Position numbers and translations under genes: made by a program. The notes under the pieces were generated by a model that was not told the origin of the DNA, made no database searches, and saw only the letters and a program-made list of their open reading frames with translations. This document shows positions 1 to 9,022 of a DNA stretch of 64,000 bases, piece by piece. How positions within the stretch are numbered: position 1 is the first letter of the stretch; each line of letters starts with the position of its first letter. The DNA is from Candidatus Thiodictyon syntrophicum (GTDB lineage: Bacteria; Pseudomonadota; Gammaproteobacteria; Chromatiales; Chromatiaceae). The stretch lies in NCBI RefSeq assembly GCF_002813775.1, contig NZ_CP020370.1:3683501-3747500 (forward strand). The letters run 5' to 3'.

Positions 1-14
1 CCGGAGCCGAGGCC

Positions 15-850
15 ATGAGCAACCTGTTCCTTCCGGCCCGCTTCTCGGAGCGCATCCACCGCCTGGCCCTGGGGGTGGAGCCGCTGGACGCTGCCGGCGG
101 TGCCCGGCTGGGTCACCCCATCCAGATCCTGGTCGAACCGCCCGCCCCCGGCCTGCCCCGCCCACGGCTGGTGCGGCACCTCTCCGGGCTCTTCGTGATG
201 GTCCAGGACCCCGGGGTCCCGACGACCTTGACCCTGCGCCTCTGCGACCTGGGCGCACCGAAGGATGTCCCCGGCTTCCAGGCCCGGACCAACCGCCGCC
301 GGCTGGTCCCGCGTCGGCTGCGCGTTACGATCCCGGCGGCGGACCTGGCCGATACCCTGCCGCTCGCGCAACGGGCGCGCCGCCCCGCGCTCTTCCCCGG
401 CGCTGCCTATGCGGTGACGGACTCGGTGACCGGCCTGCGCGGGCGCGTGGAGCGCGCCGGGGTGCCGGTGCGCTGGGCGCGGGTGGAGGCCAGACGCCCC
501 GGCGCGGGCCCGGCGGACCCGCCGGTGGGCCGCGCCCATGGCGACGACCGCGGCGAGTTCCTGCTGCTGGTGGAGTCCAATGCCGCGCCCATGACCACCC
601 TGGAGCGTCCCTTTGAACTGGACCTGGTGGCCTACCCGCCCATCCCCCCGGCCCCCTGCCGCCGCGGCCCGTGCGCGACACGGACGGGCTCTGGGACCTG
701 CCGGTGGAGACCCTGTCCGCGCCCGGTGCCCCGGACCCGGTGGCCGCGGGCGCCTTTCCACCCGCGGGCTGGGGCGCCGCCGCGCCCCCGGTGCGCGTCG
801 TGCTGGTCTACGGCCGGCTGCTGACCGGCCTGGCACCACTCACCCTATGA
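15..850 (+). CDS. eCIS operon protein with carboxypeptidase-regulatory-like domain, frameshifted
   Basis: The frame opened by the ATG at 15 is convincing up to about 640. It includes a beta-sandwich stretch of carboxypeptidase-regulatory type around residues 130-195, ending in the motif GDDRGEFLL. Downstream, the frame beginning near 671 (VRDTDGLWDLPVE) reads well to the TGA at 848-850. The two halves are joined only by a one- or two-base shift in the C-rich run at about 640-670. This is either a sequencing indel or a true frameshift. The ATG overlaps a TGA at 16-18 that ends an upstream frame (last residues PEPRP), so a preceding gene of the same operon probably lies left of the window. From known eCIS gene orders I infer that to be the Pvc16/DUF4255 type. 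Function in the particle is unknown. Confidence 0.6.
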
Positions 851-919
851 ATACCGCCTTGATCACCGCCTTGATCACCGCCCGGATCACCCAAGAGGAC
901 CGACCAATGGAGGCCACCG

Positions 920-2812
920 ATGCCTGAATATCTCGCCCCCGGCGTCTACGTCGAGGAAGTCAGCTTCCGCTCCAAATCGATCGAGGGCGTGCCCACCAGC
1001 ACGACCGGTATGGTCGGCCTGGCCCACTTCGGCCCGACCTGGTTCGCCGGCGGACCGCTCGCCGTGGAGCCGCGTCTGGTGACGAGCTACACCGAGTTCG
1101 AGCGCATCTACGGCGGACTGGAGCGGCTTCAGGTGTCCGACTCCCGCGACCGGGAGTGCTACCTGGCCCACGCGGTGCGCGCCTTCTTTGCCAACGGCGG
1201 CAAGCGGGTCTATGTCGCGCGCGTCTTCAGCGCCAACGCCGTCAACGACTCGGGGGTCGCCTCCGTTACCGTCAACGTGCCCGGCAGCGACCCCGCCACC
1301 TGGCGGGCGCGCTGGCCGGGCGCCATGGGCAACGTGCACGTACAGACCCTGGTGCGGCGCAGCAAGAATCTGGCCGTCAACTTTCCCGACCTTTACCCCG
1401 CGCCCGACCCGCGTCAGACCTGGGGCATCCAGGCGCCCCGGGTACGTGCCGGGGCGCTGGTGGAGGTCATCCCCAACGGCGATCCCATCCCGCTGGGCAA
1501 TGCACCGCTGGCGCTCGGCCGGCTCGCGGTGGTGGAGGTGGACCAGGACGGGCGCCAGACCTTCCGCGGCGACGGGGCCGCTGTAAACCCCGCGGCCGGG
1601 GACACCATCGCACTCATCGAACTCCAGGTGCAGGTGCGGGTGAGCGCGGACCGGATCGATGTCTACGACGAGCTGGCCACGGACCCGGGGCAGAAGCGCT
1701 ACATCGGCCGCATCCTGCACCCGGCGGACCCCGAGGACGAAAACGCCGTGGTGTGGCTGGACTGGGATCCGGCGCCGGCTGCGGCCACCGTGGATCAACG
1801 CCGCTTCCTGCCCGCCCGCCTGGCCGTGGCGCTGCAGGCCAACCAGACCCCGCGCCTCACCAACGGCAACGACGGACGCATGCCCGGGGTCGACGGGGGC
1901 CGCGACAGCCTGGAGGGGATGGAGGCCCACCCCGACCATGTGGAACTCAAGGCCACCGGCATCTTCGCCCTGGACGAGATCGACGACATCGCCATCGTCG
2001 CCATGCCGGACGGGGCCACCCTGGAGGACCCGGACGCGCGCTTCGTCGCCATGTCGCGCCTGATCCAGCACTGCGAGCAGCTGCACTACCGCATCGCCGT
2101 GGTGGACGGCCCGCTCAACAGCTCCATGACCGAGATCCGCGAGTTCCGCGGCAAGTTCGACAGCAAATACGGGGCCCTCTACCACCCCTGGATCGAGATC
2201 CTGGACCCCAACGAGCGGGCCGCCCAGGGCGCCCCCCAGCGGCGCATCCTGCTCCCGCCCTCGGGCTTCGTCGCCGGTATCTATGCCCGCAGCGATATCG
2301 AGCGCGGCGTCCACAAGGCCCCCGCCAACGAGGTGGTCCAGGGGCTCACCCGGTTCGAGATCAACATCAACAAGGGCCGCCAGGACGTGCTGAACCCGGA
2401 GGGGATCAATGCCCTGCGCTTCTTCGAGGGGCGCGGCAACCGGGTCTGGGGCGCCCGCTGCATGACCTCGGACCCGGAATGGAAGTATGTCAACGTCCGC
2501 CGGCTCTTCATCTTCGTGGGGCACTCCATCGACAAGGGCTCCCAGTGGGCGGTCTTCGAGCCCAACGGACCCCGGCTCTGGGCCAACATCCGGCGCATGG
2601 TCGAGGACTTCCTGCTGGTGCTGTGGCGCGACGGCGCCCTCCTGGGCGACAAGCCGGAGGACGCCTATTTCGTGCGCTGCGACCGCACCACCATGACCCA
2701 GAACGACCTGGACAACGGCCGGATGATCTGCCTGATCGGCATGGCACCGGTGAAGCCCGCTGAGTTCGTGATCTTCCGCGTCGGTCAGTGGACCGCGGAT
2801 TCCAAGGCGTAA
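920..2812 (+). CDS. Contractile tail sheath protein 1 (eCIS)
   Basis: This 630-residue protein is a phage tail sheath family member, the equivalent of Afp2/Pvc2. It opens with the typical PEYLAPGVYVEEV start. It ends with the conserved sheath C-terminal domain: a QWAVFEPN motif near residue 542, then YFVRCD and a beta strand ending FVIFRVGQW. Sheath subunits assemble around the inner tube and contract to drive it into a target. The start is fixed by the good upstream AGG-rich site and the family-typical N-terminus. It lies 12 bases before the tube gene, so the two are surely co-transcribed. Confidence 0.95.
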   Translation: MPEYLAPGVYVEEVSFRSKSIEGVPTSTTGMVGLAHFGPTWFAGGPLAVEPRLVTSYTEFERIYGGLERLQVSDSRDRECYLAHAVRAFFANGGKRVYVARVFSANAVNDSGVASVTVNVPGSDPATWRARWPGAMGNVHVQTLVRRSKNLAVNFPDLYPAPDPRQTWGIQAPRVRAGALVEVIPNGDPIPLGNAPLALGRLAVVEVDQDGRQTFRGDGAAVNPAAGDTIALIELQVQVRVSADRIDVYDELATDPGQKRYIGRILHPADPEDENAVVWLDWDPAPAAATVDQRRFLPARLAVALQANQTPRLTNGNDGRMPGVDGGRDSLEGMEAHPDHVELKATGIFALDEIDDIAIVAMPDGATLEDPDARFVAMSRLIQHCEQLHYRIAVVDGPLNSSMTEIREFRGKFDSKYGALYHPWIEILDPNERAAQGAPQRRILLPPSGFVAGIYARSDIERGVHKAPANEVVQGLTRFEININKGRQDVLNPEGINALRFFEGRGNRVWGARCMTSDPEWKYVNVRRLFIFVGHSIDKGSQWAVFEPNGPRLWANIRRMVEDFLLVLWRDGALLGDKPEDAYFVRCDRTTMTQNDLDNGRMICLIGMAPVKPAEFVIFRVGQWTADSKA

Positions 2813-2824
2813 CCGGAGGCAGCA

Positions 2825-3286
2825 ATGGCAACTTACCGCGACAACCCCTACGGCGCCTTCAATTTCCTGGTCTCCCTGGGCGGCCGGCAGGGGTCCGGGG
2901 ACCCCGGCGTCATCATCGGCGGCTTCTCGGACGCCAGCGGGCTCGGCTTCGATATCAGCTATTCCGAGTACCGCAACGGTAACGAGAAGTTCAACACCGT
3001 GCGCAAGGTCCCCAACACCCACAAGGTGGACGACGTGACGCTCAAGCGCGGGCTGGTCGGCTCCACCGACATCTTCGAGTGGATCAAAGGGGTGCGCGAC
3101 GGTGTCGCCGACCCCCGGCAGGTCACCATCACCCTGCTCGACGAGGCGCGCCAAGAGGTGGCGACCTTCGCCTTGCGTAATGCCCAGCCCAAGAAATACA
3201 CCGGCCCCACCCTGGCGGCCAAGGGCGGGGGCGAGGTCGCCATGGAAGAACTGCACCTGGTCCACGAAGGCATCGAGTACCAGTAG
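2825..3286 (+). CDS. Inner tube protein 1 (T4 gp19 / Afp1-5 family)
   Basis: At 153 residues it has the usual size of gp19-like tail tube subunits. Recognisable features are the N-terminal FNFLVSLGG strand, the central DASGLGFDISYSEYRNG segment, and the TLKRGLVGSTDIFEWI block. The C-terminal EEL..VHEG end is that of the family. It forms the hexameric rings of the rigid tube inside the sheath. It follows the sheath gene with an AGGAGG-like ribosome site (ccggaggcagca) directly before the ATG. Confidence 0.95.
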   Translation: MATYRDNPYGAFNFLVSLGGRQGSGDPGVIIGGFSDASGLGFDISYSEYRNGNEKFNTVRKVPNTHKVDDVTLKRGLVGSTDIFEWIKGVRDGVADPRQVTITLLDEARQEVATFALRNAQPKKYTGPTLAAKGGGEVAMEELHLVHEGIEYQ

Positions 3287-3299
3287 GCGGACCACGGCC

Positions 3300-5339
3300 A
3301 TGTCGGCACTCGCCCGCCTCCCGCTCGGTGCCCCCGGGGTCTACCCCTACCCGGGGCCCGCCCTGCGCAGCCTCACCGGGGTGCGCCTGGATCTGTGCGC
3401 CTTCGCCGGCGTCGCCCCGCGGGGGCCGGCGCGGGTGCCGGTGGTGGAGGACGAGGCCGACGGGCACTTCTGGCGCGGCGATGTCCCCTGGGTGGAGCCG
3501 CAGCGCCCGCGGCGGCGCACCGTCGCGGTCCCCATCGAGAGCTTCGAGGATTATCGGCGCATCTTCGGCGGTTTCGAGGGACCGGGGCGGCTCCCCTATG
3601 CGGTGGCCGCCTATTTCGACAACGGCGGGCGGCGCGCCCTGGTGGCGCGCATCGTCCACGACTACGGACCCGGGGACCCGCGCAACGACCAGGGCGTGGC
3701 CCGCGCCCTGCTCGCCGGGGTCAAGCCCGCCATCGGTCTGCGGGCGCGCAGCGAGGGGACCTGGGGGGCGGCCATGACGGCGAGCCTGGTCTTCAGCGCC
3801 AGCCCCGTCGAGCTGACCCCGGAGGCGGGCGGCCTGCGGCTCGGACCCGGGGCGACGCTGGCCGCCGGGGCCCTGCTGCGGGTCGCCAACGGCGACGGGA
3901 CCCGGGTGCTGCGCTTCGTCTCCCAACTGATCGAGGTCCCCGACGGGGACCGCCCGGTCCACAAGACCCTGGCCCTGACCGACTCGCCCCTGCCGCCCGC
4001 CGCCGTCGGGTCGGTGCCCAGTTTCGAGCAAGTAGAGGCGGACCTGACCCTGGACGACGGCGACGGGCGCATCGAGCGGCACACCGGCCTGGGGCTCGCC
4101 TTCGGTCACCCCCGCTGGCTGGCCCAGGTGCTGTGCGACGCCTCGAGCCTCGCCTGGCCGGAGCCGGACTGGGCGCGCGCCCAGGTCGAGCCGCTCGACG
4201 CGGACCTGCGCCCGCCCCCAATGGTGCGCTTCGACGCGGGCGGCGACCTCAGCGACCGCTGGGCGGACATCGACCACGAGGACTTTTTCGACCCCAGTTG
4301 GGCCCCCGAGTCCGGTGAGCCCGGCAGCGGCGTCTGCTGCTTCGCCGGAGCACGGGAAGCGGCGGGCCACGCGGGGCTGCGGCCCGCCTCGCTGGTGGTG
4401 CCGGACCTCTATTCGCATCGGCCCTTGATCGTTGCCGAGCCGGTCGCGCCGGTGGTGACCCTCGCCGGCGCCGGCTTCGCCCGTTGCGTGCGGGTCGACG
4501 CACCCGCGAGCCAGGAGCCGGCCGCCAACGACCTGCCCGGGCTGCACCTGGACCCGCTCCTGGACCTGGATCAGATCCTGGGGCTGCAGCAGCGCCTGAT
4601 CGGATTCGCCGAGTCGCTGCGCGACCTGGTCGTCCTGCTCGACGTGCCCCCCGGGCTCGACCCCGCGCGCACCCGCCGTTGGCGCGGTGCGCTGGCGTCG
4701 TCCTACGCCGCCGCCTATCACCCCTGGCTTGCGGTCGCCCGCCTGGACGACGCGCGCGACGCCCTGATCGAGGTGCCGCCCGCGGCCCTGGCGGCCGGCA
4801 TCCTGGCCGGCCGGGAGCTGACCTTCGGCGTCCCCCACGGACCGGCCAATCAACTGGCCGTCGGGGCTGTGAGCGCGCTGGCCGCCCTCTCCCCGGATTT
4901 GCACGGGCAACTGCACCAGGCCGGGATCAACTGCTATGTGCGCGACCGCGACGGCCTGCGGCTCACCGGGGCGCGCACCCTGTCCGCGGACCCGGCCTAC
5001 CGCCAGTTGAGCGTCCGGCGGCTCATGATCCTGCTGCGCCGGGTGCTGCTCGAACAGATGCAGTGGGCGGTCTTCGAGCCCAACGGCCCGGCCCTGTGGC
5101 GTGAGGTCCGGCTGCTGCTCGACGCCTATCTGCGCCAGCTCTACCAGCACGGTGCCTTCCGGGGCGCGACCGAGGAGGAGGCCTGGTTCGTGCGCTGCGA
5201 CGAGGGGCTGAACCCGGCCTTTGAGCGCGACCAGGGCCGCATGACGGCGCAGGTCGGCGTGGCCCCGGCGGAGCCCCTGGAGTTCATCGTGCTGCACCTT
5301 ACCCGCACGGGCGACGGCGTACTGAGCATCAGCGAATGA
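3300..5339 (+). CDS. Contractile tail sheath protein 2 (eCIS)
   Basis: I place the start at ATG 3300, giving 679 residues with the typical GAPGVYPYPGP opening; an upstream in-frame extension overlaps the tube gene and is unlikely. The C-terminal domain closely follows sheath 1 (QWAVFEPNGPALW near residue 588, then WFVRCDEG). The middle is longer and more divergent than in sheath 1, as in Afp3/Afp4-type second sheaths that cap the sheath ends or form a distinct layer. That role is inferred from homology. It overlaps the next tube gene by 4 bases. Confidence 0.93.
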   Translation: MSALARLPLGAPGVYPYPGPALRSLTGVRLDLCAFAGVAPRGPARVPVVEDEADGHFWRGDVPWVEPQRPRRRTVAVPIESFEDYRRIFGGFEGPGRLPYAVAAYFDNGGRRALVARIVHDYGPGDPRNDQGVARALLAGVKPAIGLRARSEGTWGAAMTASLVFSASPVELTPEAGGLRLGPGATLAAGALLRVANGDGTRVLRFVSQLIEVPDGDRPVHKTLALTDSPLPPAAVGSVPSFEQVEADLTLDDGDGRIERHTGLGLAFGHPRWLAQVLCDASSLAWPEPDWARAQVEPLDADLRPPPMVRFDAGGDLSDRWADIDHEDFFDPSWAPESGEPGSGVCCFAGAREAAGHAGLRPASLVVPDLYSHRPLIVAEPVAPVVTLAGAGFARCVRVDAPASQEPAANDLPGLHLDPLLDLDQILGLQQRLIGFAESLRDLVVLLDVPPGLDPARTRRWRGALASSYAAAYHPWLAVARLDDARDALIEVPPAALAAGILAGRELTFGVPHGPANQLAVGAVSALAALSPDLHGQLHQAGINCYVRDRDGLRLTGARTLSADPAYRQLSVRRLMILLRRVLLEQMQWAVFEPNGPALWREVRLLLDAYLRQLYQHGAFRGATEEEAWFVRCDEGLNPAFERDQGRMTAQVGVAPAEPLEFIVLHLTRTGDGVLSISE

Positions 5340-5851
5340 CGGACCAACCCTCACCGTTGCTGCGCGCCTTCCGCTTCCGGGTGCAACTGCGCCTGGCGCC
5401 CCAGGCGGTCTCCGGGGCGCCGGCACCGGCGGGGGCCCCGGCCGGGGCCGCCTTGGGCGACGGGGGCTTTCAGGAGTGCAGCGGGCTGGAGGTGGACATG
5501 GACGTGCAGGAATACCTGGAGGGCGGGCGCAACGACGGGGTCATCCGCCGGGTCGGGCGCGGCAAATACAGCAACCTCGTGCTCAGGCGGGGCATGTTCT
5601 ACGGTGACGGCCGGGTCAACCGGGAACTGTGGACCTGGCTCCAGTCGGTCATCTCCGGGGAGCGGCCGGTGCGCCGCTACAACGGGTCAGTGGAGGTGAT
5701 GAGCGTGCGCGACGAGGTGGTCGCCGTCTGGACCTTCGATCGGGGCCTGCCGGCCAAGATCAAGGGACCCGAACTCAACGCCAAGACCGGGGAGATCGCC
5801 ATTGAGGAATTGACCATCGCCCACGAGGGCCTGCGCTTAGTCAATCCATGA
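5336..5851 (+). CDS. Inner tube protein 2 (gp19-like, Afp5 type)
   Basis: This 171-residue gp19-family paralogue has FQECSGLEVDMDVQEYLEGG, then NLVLRRGMFYGDG and LWTWLQ, and ends in IEELTIAHEGL. It carries an extra Ala/Pro/Gly loop near residues 20-40 that tube 1 lacks. Such second tube proteins normally make the adaptor layer between hub and main tube. The ATG overlaps the stop of sheath 2, so sheath and tube are again paired. The next gene starts only after a 355-base repeat-filled gap, unlike the rest of the operon. Confidence 0.93.
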   Translation: MTDQPSPLLRAFRFRVQLRLAPQAVSGAPAPAGAPAGAALGDGGFQECSGLEVDMDVQEYLEGGRNDGVIRRVGRGKYSNLVLRRGMFYGDGRVNRELWTWLQSVISGERPVRRYNGSVEVMSVRDEVVAVWTFDRGLPAKIKGPELNAKTGEIAIEELTIAHEGLRLVNP

Positions 5852-5870
5852 CCGTAAAAAGGGCAATTGT

Positions 5871-6195
5871 CCACAGATGAACACAGATGAACACAGATAA
5901 TTCATTGACTTACGCCTGGCCGGGGATTCACCTTGGCGGTGATCGTGAGAATAGCGATAAGCGTATGACAACTGAAAGAAAATCTGCATTTATCTGTGTT
6001 CATCTGTGTTCATCTGTGGATTCTTTTTCTGTGTTCATCTGTGTTCATCCGTGGATTCTTTCATCTGTGTTCATCTGTGTTCATCTGTGGATTCTTTCTC
6101 TGTATTCCTCTGCAGATCTTAGGATAAGCGCATGACAATAATCACAGACTCTTCTTTCATTCATGTTCATCTGTGGATTCTTGGATGACAAGCCG
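5871..6195 (+). repeat. Intergenic repeat element built of ATCTGTGTTC units, with perfect inverted arms
   Basis: Arms at 5871-5900 and 5990-6019 are exact 30-base inverted complements, separated by 89 bases. More copies of the ATCTGTGTTC / ATCTGTGG unit follow on the right to about 6091, and one more stands at about 6163-6181. A second family, GATAAGCG(T/C)ATGACAA, occurs at 5956-5971 and 6123-6138 with one mismatch. The stretch is AT-richer than its surroundings and contains no gene: the open frame across it is made of repeat units. It sits inside the eCIS operon between tube 2 and the adaptor gene and could fold into a long hairpin in the mRNA. Confidence 0.85.
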
Positions 6196-6206
6196 GAGCA
6201 CCTGAT

Positions 6207-7757
6207 ATGCCCACGCTGGAAAAGGCCAAGCTTACCGAGATCAGCGCCGATCCCAAGAATCCGCGCGATCTCTCCGCGCCCATGGACGTGCAGTTCAATC
6301 CCACCACCATGAAGCTCGCACTCTCCAATCAGGCCGAGGGCGGCAGCGCCCAGACGCGGCCCCAGCGCCAATACCTGGGTTCGGGCTCGCGCACCCTGTC
6401 GCTCGACCTGGTGTTCGACACTGCCGACGAGGGCGAGACCGGGGCCCCCCGCTCGGTGCGCGAGCGCACGGCGCTGGTGGAGCGCTTCGCCCTGCCGCGC
6501 AAGCTCGGCGACAACAAACAGGCCCCGCCCAAGGCGCGCTTCGAGTGGGGACCGCTGGTGGTGGAGGGGATCATCGAGGGTGTCAACATCGACCTCGACC
6601 ACTTCGCCGCGGACGGCACCCCCCTGCGCGCCAAGGTCTCGCTGACGCTCAAGGAGCAGGACGCCAGCTTCGAGCTGCTGGAGTCCGGGGCCGGGGCCAA
6701 CCCGGCGGGCAGCGCGCCCACCCCGACCGCCGCCGCGAGCGGGGCGCCCGGCACCTCCGGCAGCGGCACCGAGCGGGTGGGCGTGGCGCTCGCCGGGGAG
6801 AGTGCGGCGGACTTCGCCGTGCGCATGGGGCTGGACCCGGGGGCCTGGCGGGGGCTCGCGGCGGGGCTCGATGCCACCCTGTCCCTGGAGGCAGGACTTC
6901 AGATCGGGTTCAGCGCCTCGCTGGGGGCGGGCCTGGGGGTCGGACTCACGGCCGGTCTGGCGGCCGGGGTCGGCGCCTCGCTCGGCGCGAGCTTCGGGCT
7001 CACGGCGGATCTGAATCTGGGGCTCGAACTCGCGGCCGGCGGCCAGTTCGGCGCCCAGGTCGGGACCGACCTGGGCGGCGGTCGCGCCGCGGCCGGTCAA
7101 CCCGGGACCGCGGCGGCGGTCGCGAATGGTGGGCGCCCGCCCGCCGCCGGGTTCAGCCTGGCCGCCGCCGGCGGACTGGGAGCGGCCATCGAGTCGGTCA
7201 AGTCGGCCCAGGCGGACGCCGGCCAGCGGGCCGCCCGGGCCGCCTTCGCGGACCCGGCGGGCAGCGGCGGCGCCTCGGCTACGACTGCCGCGGCCGGGAC
7301 CACTACCGGCAGTGCCGGGCGCGGCCCGGGGACCGGACTCGCCCGCGGCATGACCGGCACCGGCCAGTCCGCCAGCCCGCTCGCCACCAGCGCCGCCCCG
7401 GGTACCGCGCCCGCGCCGGTGCGCCCCGGGATGCCCCAACAACCCCGTCCGCCCCTGACCCAGACCGGGTTCCCGACCCCCGGGACCCGGGCGGGCGCCG
7501 CCCCGCCCGCGCCCCAGGCGGACCCCCGCGCAGCCGGCTTCGGCCGCGGGGTGCCGCTGCGGCCCACCTACGGGGAGGCGGCGCGCCGCCGCGCCCAGGG
7601 CGACCTGGGCCTGCCCCCGACCACGGACGACCCGCAGGTGCCGCGCTGGCGCGCGCTGGCCGTCGTCGGCAGCGCCCCAGGGTTCGCGCCCGGCGGCGCC
7701 GGGACGGGCGGCTGCGCCTGTGCCTGCCGGCCGCGCGTTTCCCGAACCGGACGCTAA
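6207..7757 (+). CDS. CIS tube/adaptor protein (Afp7-like N-terminus) with long low-complexity tail
   Basis: The first about 160 residues match the N-terminal domain of Afp7-type proteins that sit between tube and baseplate: KAKLTEI, then VQFNPTTMKLALSN, RTLSLDLVFDTADEGE, and a strand ending VSLTLKEQDASFELL. The family usually ends in a LysM domain. Here the remaining about 350 residues are Gly/Ala/Pro-rich without any LysM pattern. The tail may be a disordered extension; its phase looks coding, but its composition makes this hard to judge. It overlaps nothing upstream, because the repeat element intervenes, and is followed 4 bases later by a small gene. Confidence 0.8.
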   Translation: MPTLEKAKLTEISADPKNPRDLSAPMDVQFNPTTMKLALSNQAEGGSAQTRPQRQYLGSGSRTLSLDLVFDTADEGETGAPRSVRERTALVERFALPRKLGDNKQAPPKARFEWGPLVVEGIIEGVNIDLDHFAADGTPLRAKVSLTLKEQDASFELLESGAGANPAGSAPTPTAAASGAPGTSGSGTERVGVALAGESAADFAVRMGLDPGAWRGLAAGLDATLSLEAGLQIGFSASLGAGLGVGLTAGLAAGVGASLGASFGLTADLNLGLELAAGGQFGAQVGTDLGGGRAAAGQPGTAAAVANGGRPPAAGFSLAAAGGLGAAIESVKSAQADAGQRAARAAFADPAGSGGASATTAAAGTTTGSAGRGPGTGLARGMTGTGQSASPLATSAAPGTAPAPVRPGMPQQPRPPLTQTGFPTPGTRAGAAPPAPQADPRAAGFGRGVPLRPTYGEAARRRAQGDLGLPPTTDDPQVPRWRALAVVGSAPGFAPGGAGTGGCACACRPRVSRTGR

Positions 7758-7761
7758 GACC

Positions 7762-7935
7762 ATGGGCACCCATGTGGACGAGTTGACCAGCGAGGTCTCG
7801 GTCGAGCCCGCACCCGACCAGGGTCCGGCCGCCGGTCCGCTGCCGGAATGGGAGGCCCTGGCGCGCCTGCGCGAGCAGCGCCGCCGCCTGGATCAGGATC
7901 AGTGGCGCACGGCGGCGGAGGGGTTCGATGACTGA
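7762..7935 (+). CDS. Small conserved eCIS-operon protein
   Basis: This 57-residue protein starts at ATG 7762 (MGTHVDELTSEV) and ends in a charged helix with the terminal motif RTAAEGFDD. Its stop lies inside the next gene, an 8-base overlap, which argues for translation as part of the operon. Short proteins at this position, between the adaptor and the hub, are common in eCIS loci; their role is not established. An extended start at 7720 would overlap the previous gene and is less likely. Confidence 0.65.
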   Translation: MGTHVDELTSEVSVEPAPDQGPAAGPLPEWEALARLREQRRRLDQDQWRTAAEGFDD

Positions 7936-9022
7936 GTCGCTCTTCACCGCCACGGTCCCGGTCTTCAAGGTCGACGGCCAGGTCCACGGGGAACTGGCCC
8001 GGGACCTGCTGCGCCTGGAGATCGCCGAGGACAGCAGCGGGCTCAAGACCTGCGCGGCGCGGTTCATCGCCCAGGGTCCGATCCCCGGCGGGGAGGACCA
8101 GGGCCTGCTGTATCTGGACGGCAAGGTGCTGGACTTCGGCAAGGGATTCGAGGTCTCCATCGGCCCGGCGTCGAATGACCGCACGGTCTTCACGGGGTCG
8201 GTGAGCGCCATCGAGGCCTGCTTCCGCGAGGAGGGCGAGCCGCAGGTGCTGGTCCTGGCGGAGGACCGGCTCATGGACCTGCGCATGACCCGGCGCATGA
8301 AGACCTACGAGGAGCAGAGCGACGCGGACATCGCCCGGGCCATCGCCGCCGAGCACGGTATCCCGGTCGAGGCGCAGGCCCAGGGTCCGACCTACGACCG
8401 GGTCCAGCAATGGAACCAGAGCGATCTGGCCTTCCTGCGCGAGCGCGCCCGGCTGATCCGGGCGGAGGTCTGGATCGCGGACGGCACCCTGCACTTCAAG
8501 ACCCGCGACCAGCGCACCGGCACCGAGCTCACCCTGGTGCGCGGCAACCGGCTGCTGTCGCTGGACGCCCGCGCCGACCTGGCCCATCAGCGCACCAAGG
8601 TCAAGGTCAGCGGCTACGACGCCGCCGCCCGCGACACGATCGACGAAGAGGCCACCGGCGACGCCATCCAGGCCGAGATCGCCGGGGGCCGCACCGGCCC
8701 CGAGATCCTGGCCCAGGCCTTCGGGGAGCGGGTCTCCTACCGGGTGCGCGAGGCGCCGCTCAAGAGCGCGGAGGCGACCGACTGGGCGCGCGCCGAACTG
8801 CTGCGGCGTGCCCGCGGATTCGTCCAGGTACGGGGGGTCACGGACGGCGCCGCGGACCTGATCGTGGGTTCCAGGCTGTGCCTGGAGCGGGTGGGCAATC
8901 CCTTCGAGGGGGGCGGCTATTACGTGACCCAGGTCTGTCACACCTACGACCTGACCGAGGGCTTTCGCACCCGGTTCGCCGCCGAGCGCCCCACCGTCGG
9001 CAACGCGGTGGCCAGGCCATGA
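7928..9022 (+). CDS. Baseplate hub protein, gp27/GpD-like (first half of an Afp8/VgrG-type spike)
   Basis: This 364-residue protein fits the phage late control D / gp27 hub fold: an N-terminal beta barrel (residues 1-110), the VLAEDRLMDLRMTRRMKTY segment, a YDRVQQWNQSDLAFLRERA helix, then the second barrel ending YYVTQVCHTYDLTEGFRTRF. Hubs form the trimeric centre of the baseplate on which the tube is built. In Afp8 and VgrG, hub and spike tip are one polypeptide. Here the tip is a separate gene starting at 9019 with an ATGA overlap. Confidence 0.9.
   Translation: MTESLFTATVPVFKVDGQVHGELARDLLRLEIAEDSSGLKTCAARFIAQGPIPGGEDQGLLYLDGKVLDFGKGFEVSIGPASNDRTVFTGSVSAIEACFREEGEPQVLVLAEDRLMDLRMTRRMKTYEEQSDADIARAIAAEHGIPVEAQAQGPTYDRVQQWNQSDLAFLRERARLIRAEVWIADGTLHFKTRDQRTGTELTLVRGNRLLSLDARADLAHQRTKVKVSGYDAAARDTIDEEATGDAIQAEIAGGRTGPEILAQAFGERVSYRVREAPLKSAEATDWARAELLRRARGFVQVRGVTDGAADLIVGSRLCLERVGNPFEGGGYYVTQVCHTYDLTEGFRTRFAAERPTVGNAVARP

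Noticed and set aside
887-3301. Very long minus-strand frame opposite sheath and tube 1
   Set aside because: A shadow: the GC-rich third codon positions of the real plus-strand genes remove stops from the antisense frame; it has no domain or ribosome site.
5887-6135. Open frame of 82 codons in the gap between tube 2 and the adaptor
   Set aside because: It consists of translated ATCTGTGTTC repeat units.
5871-6195. CRISPR array
   Set aside because: Units are not separated by regular unique spacers, occur in both orientations, and no cas gene is present.
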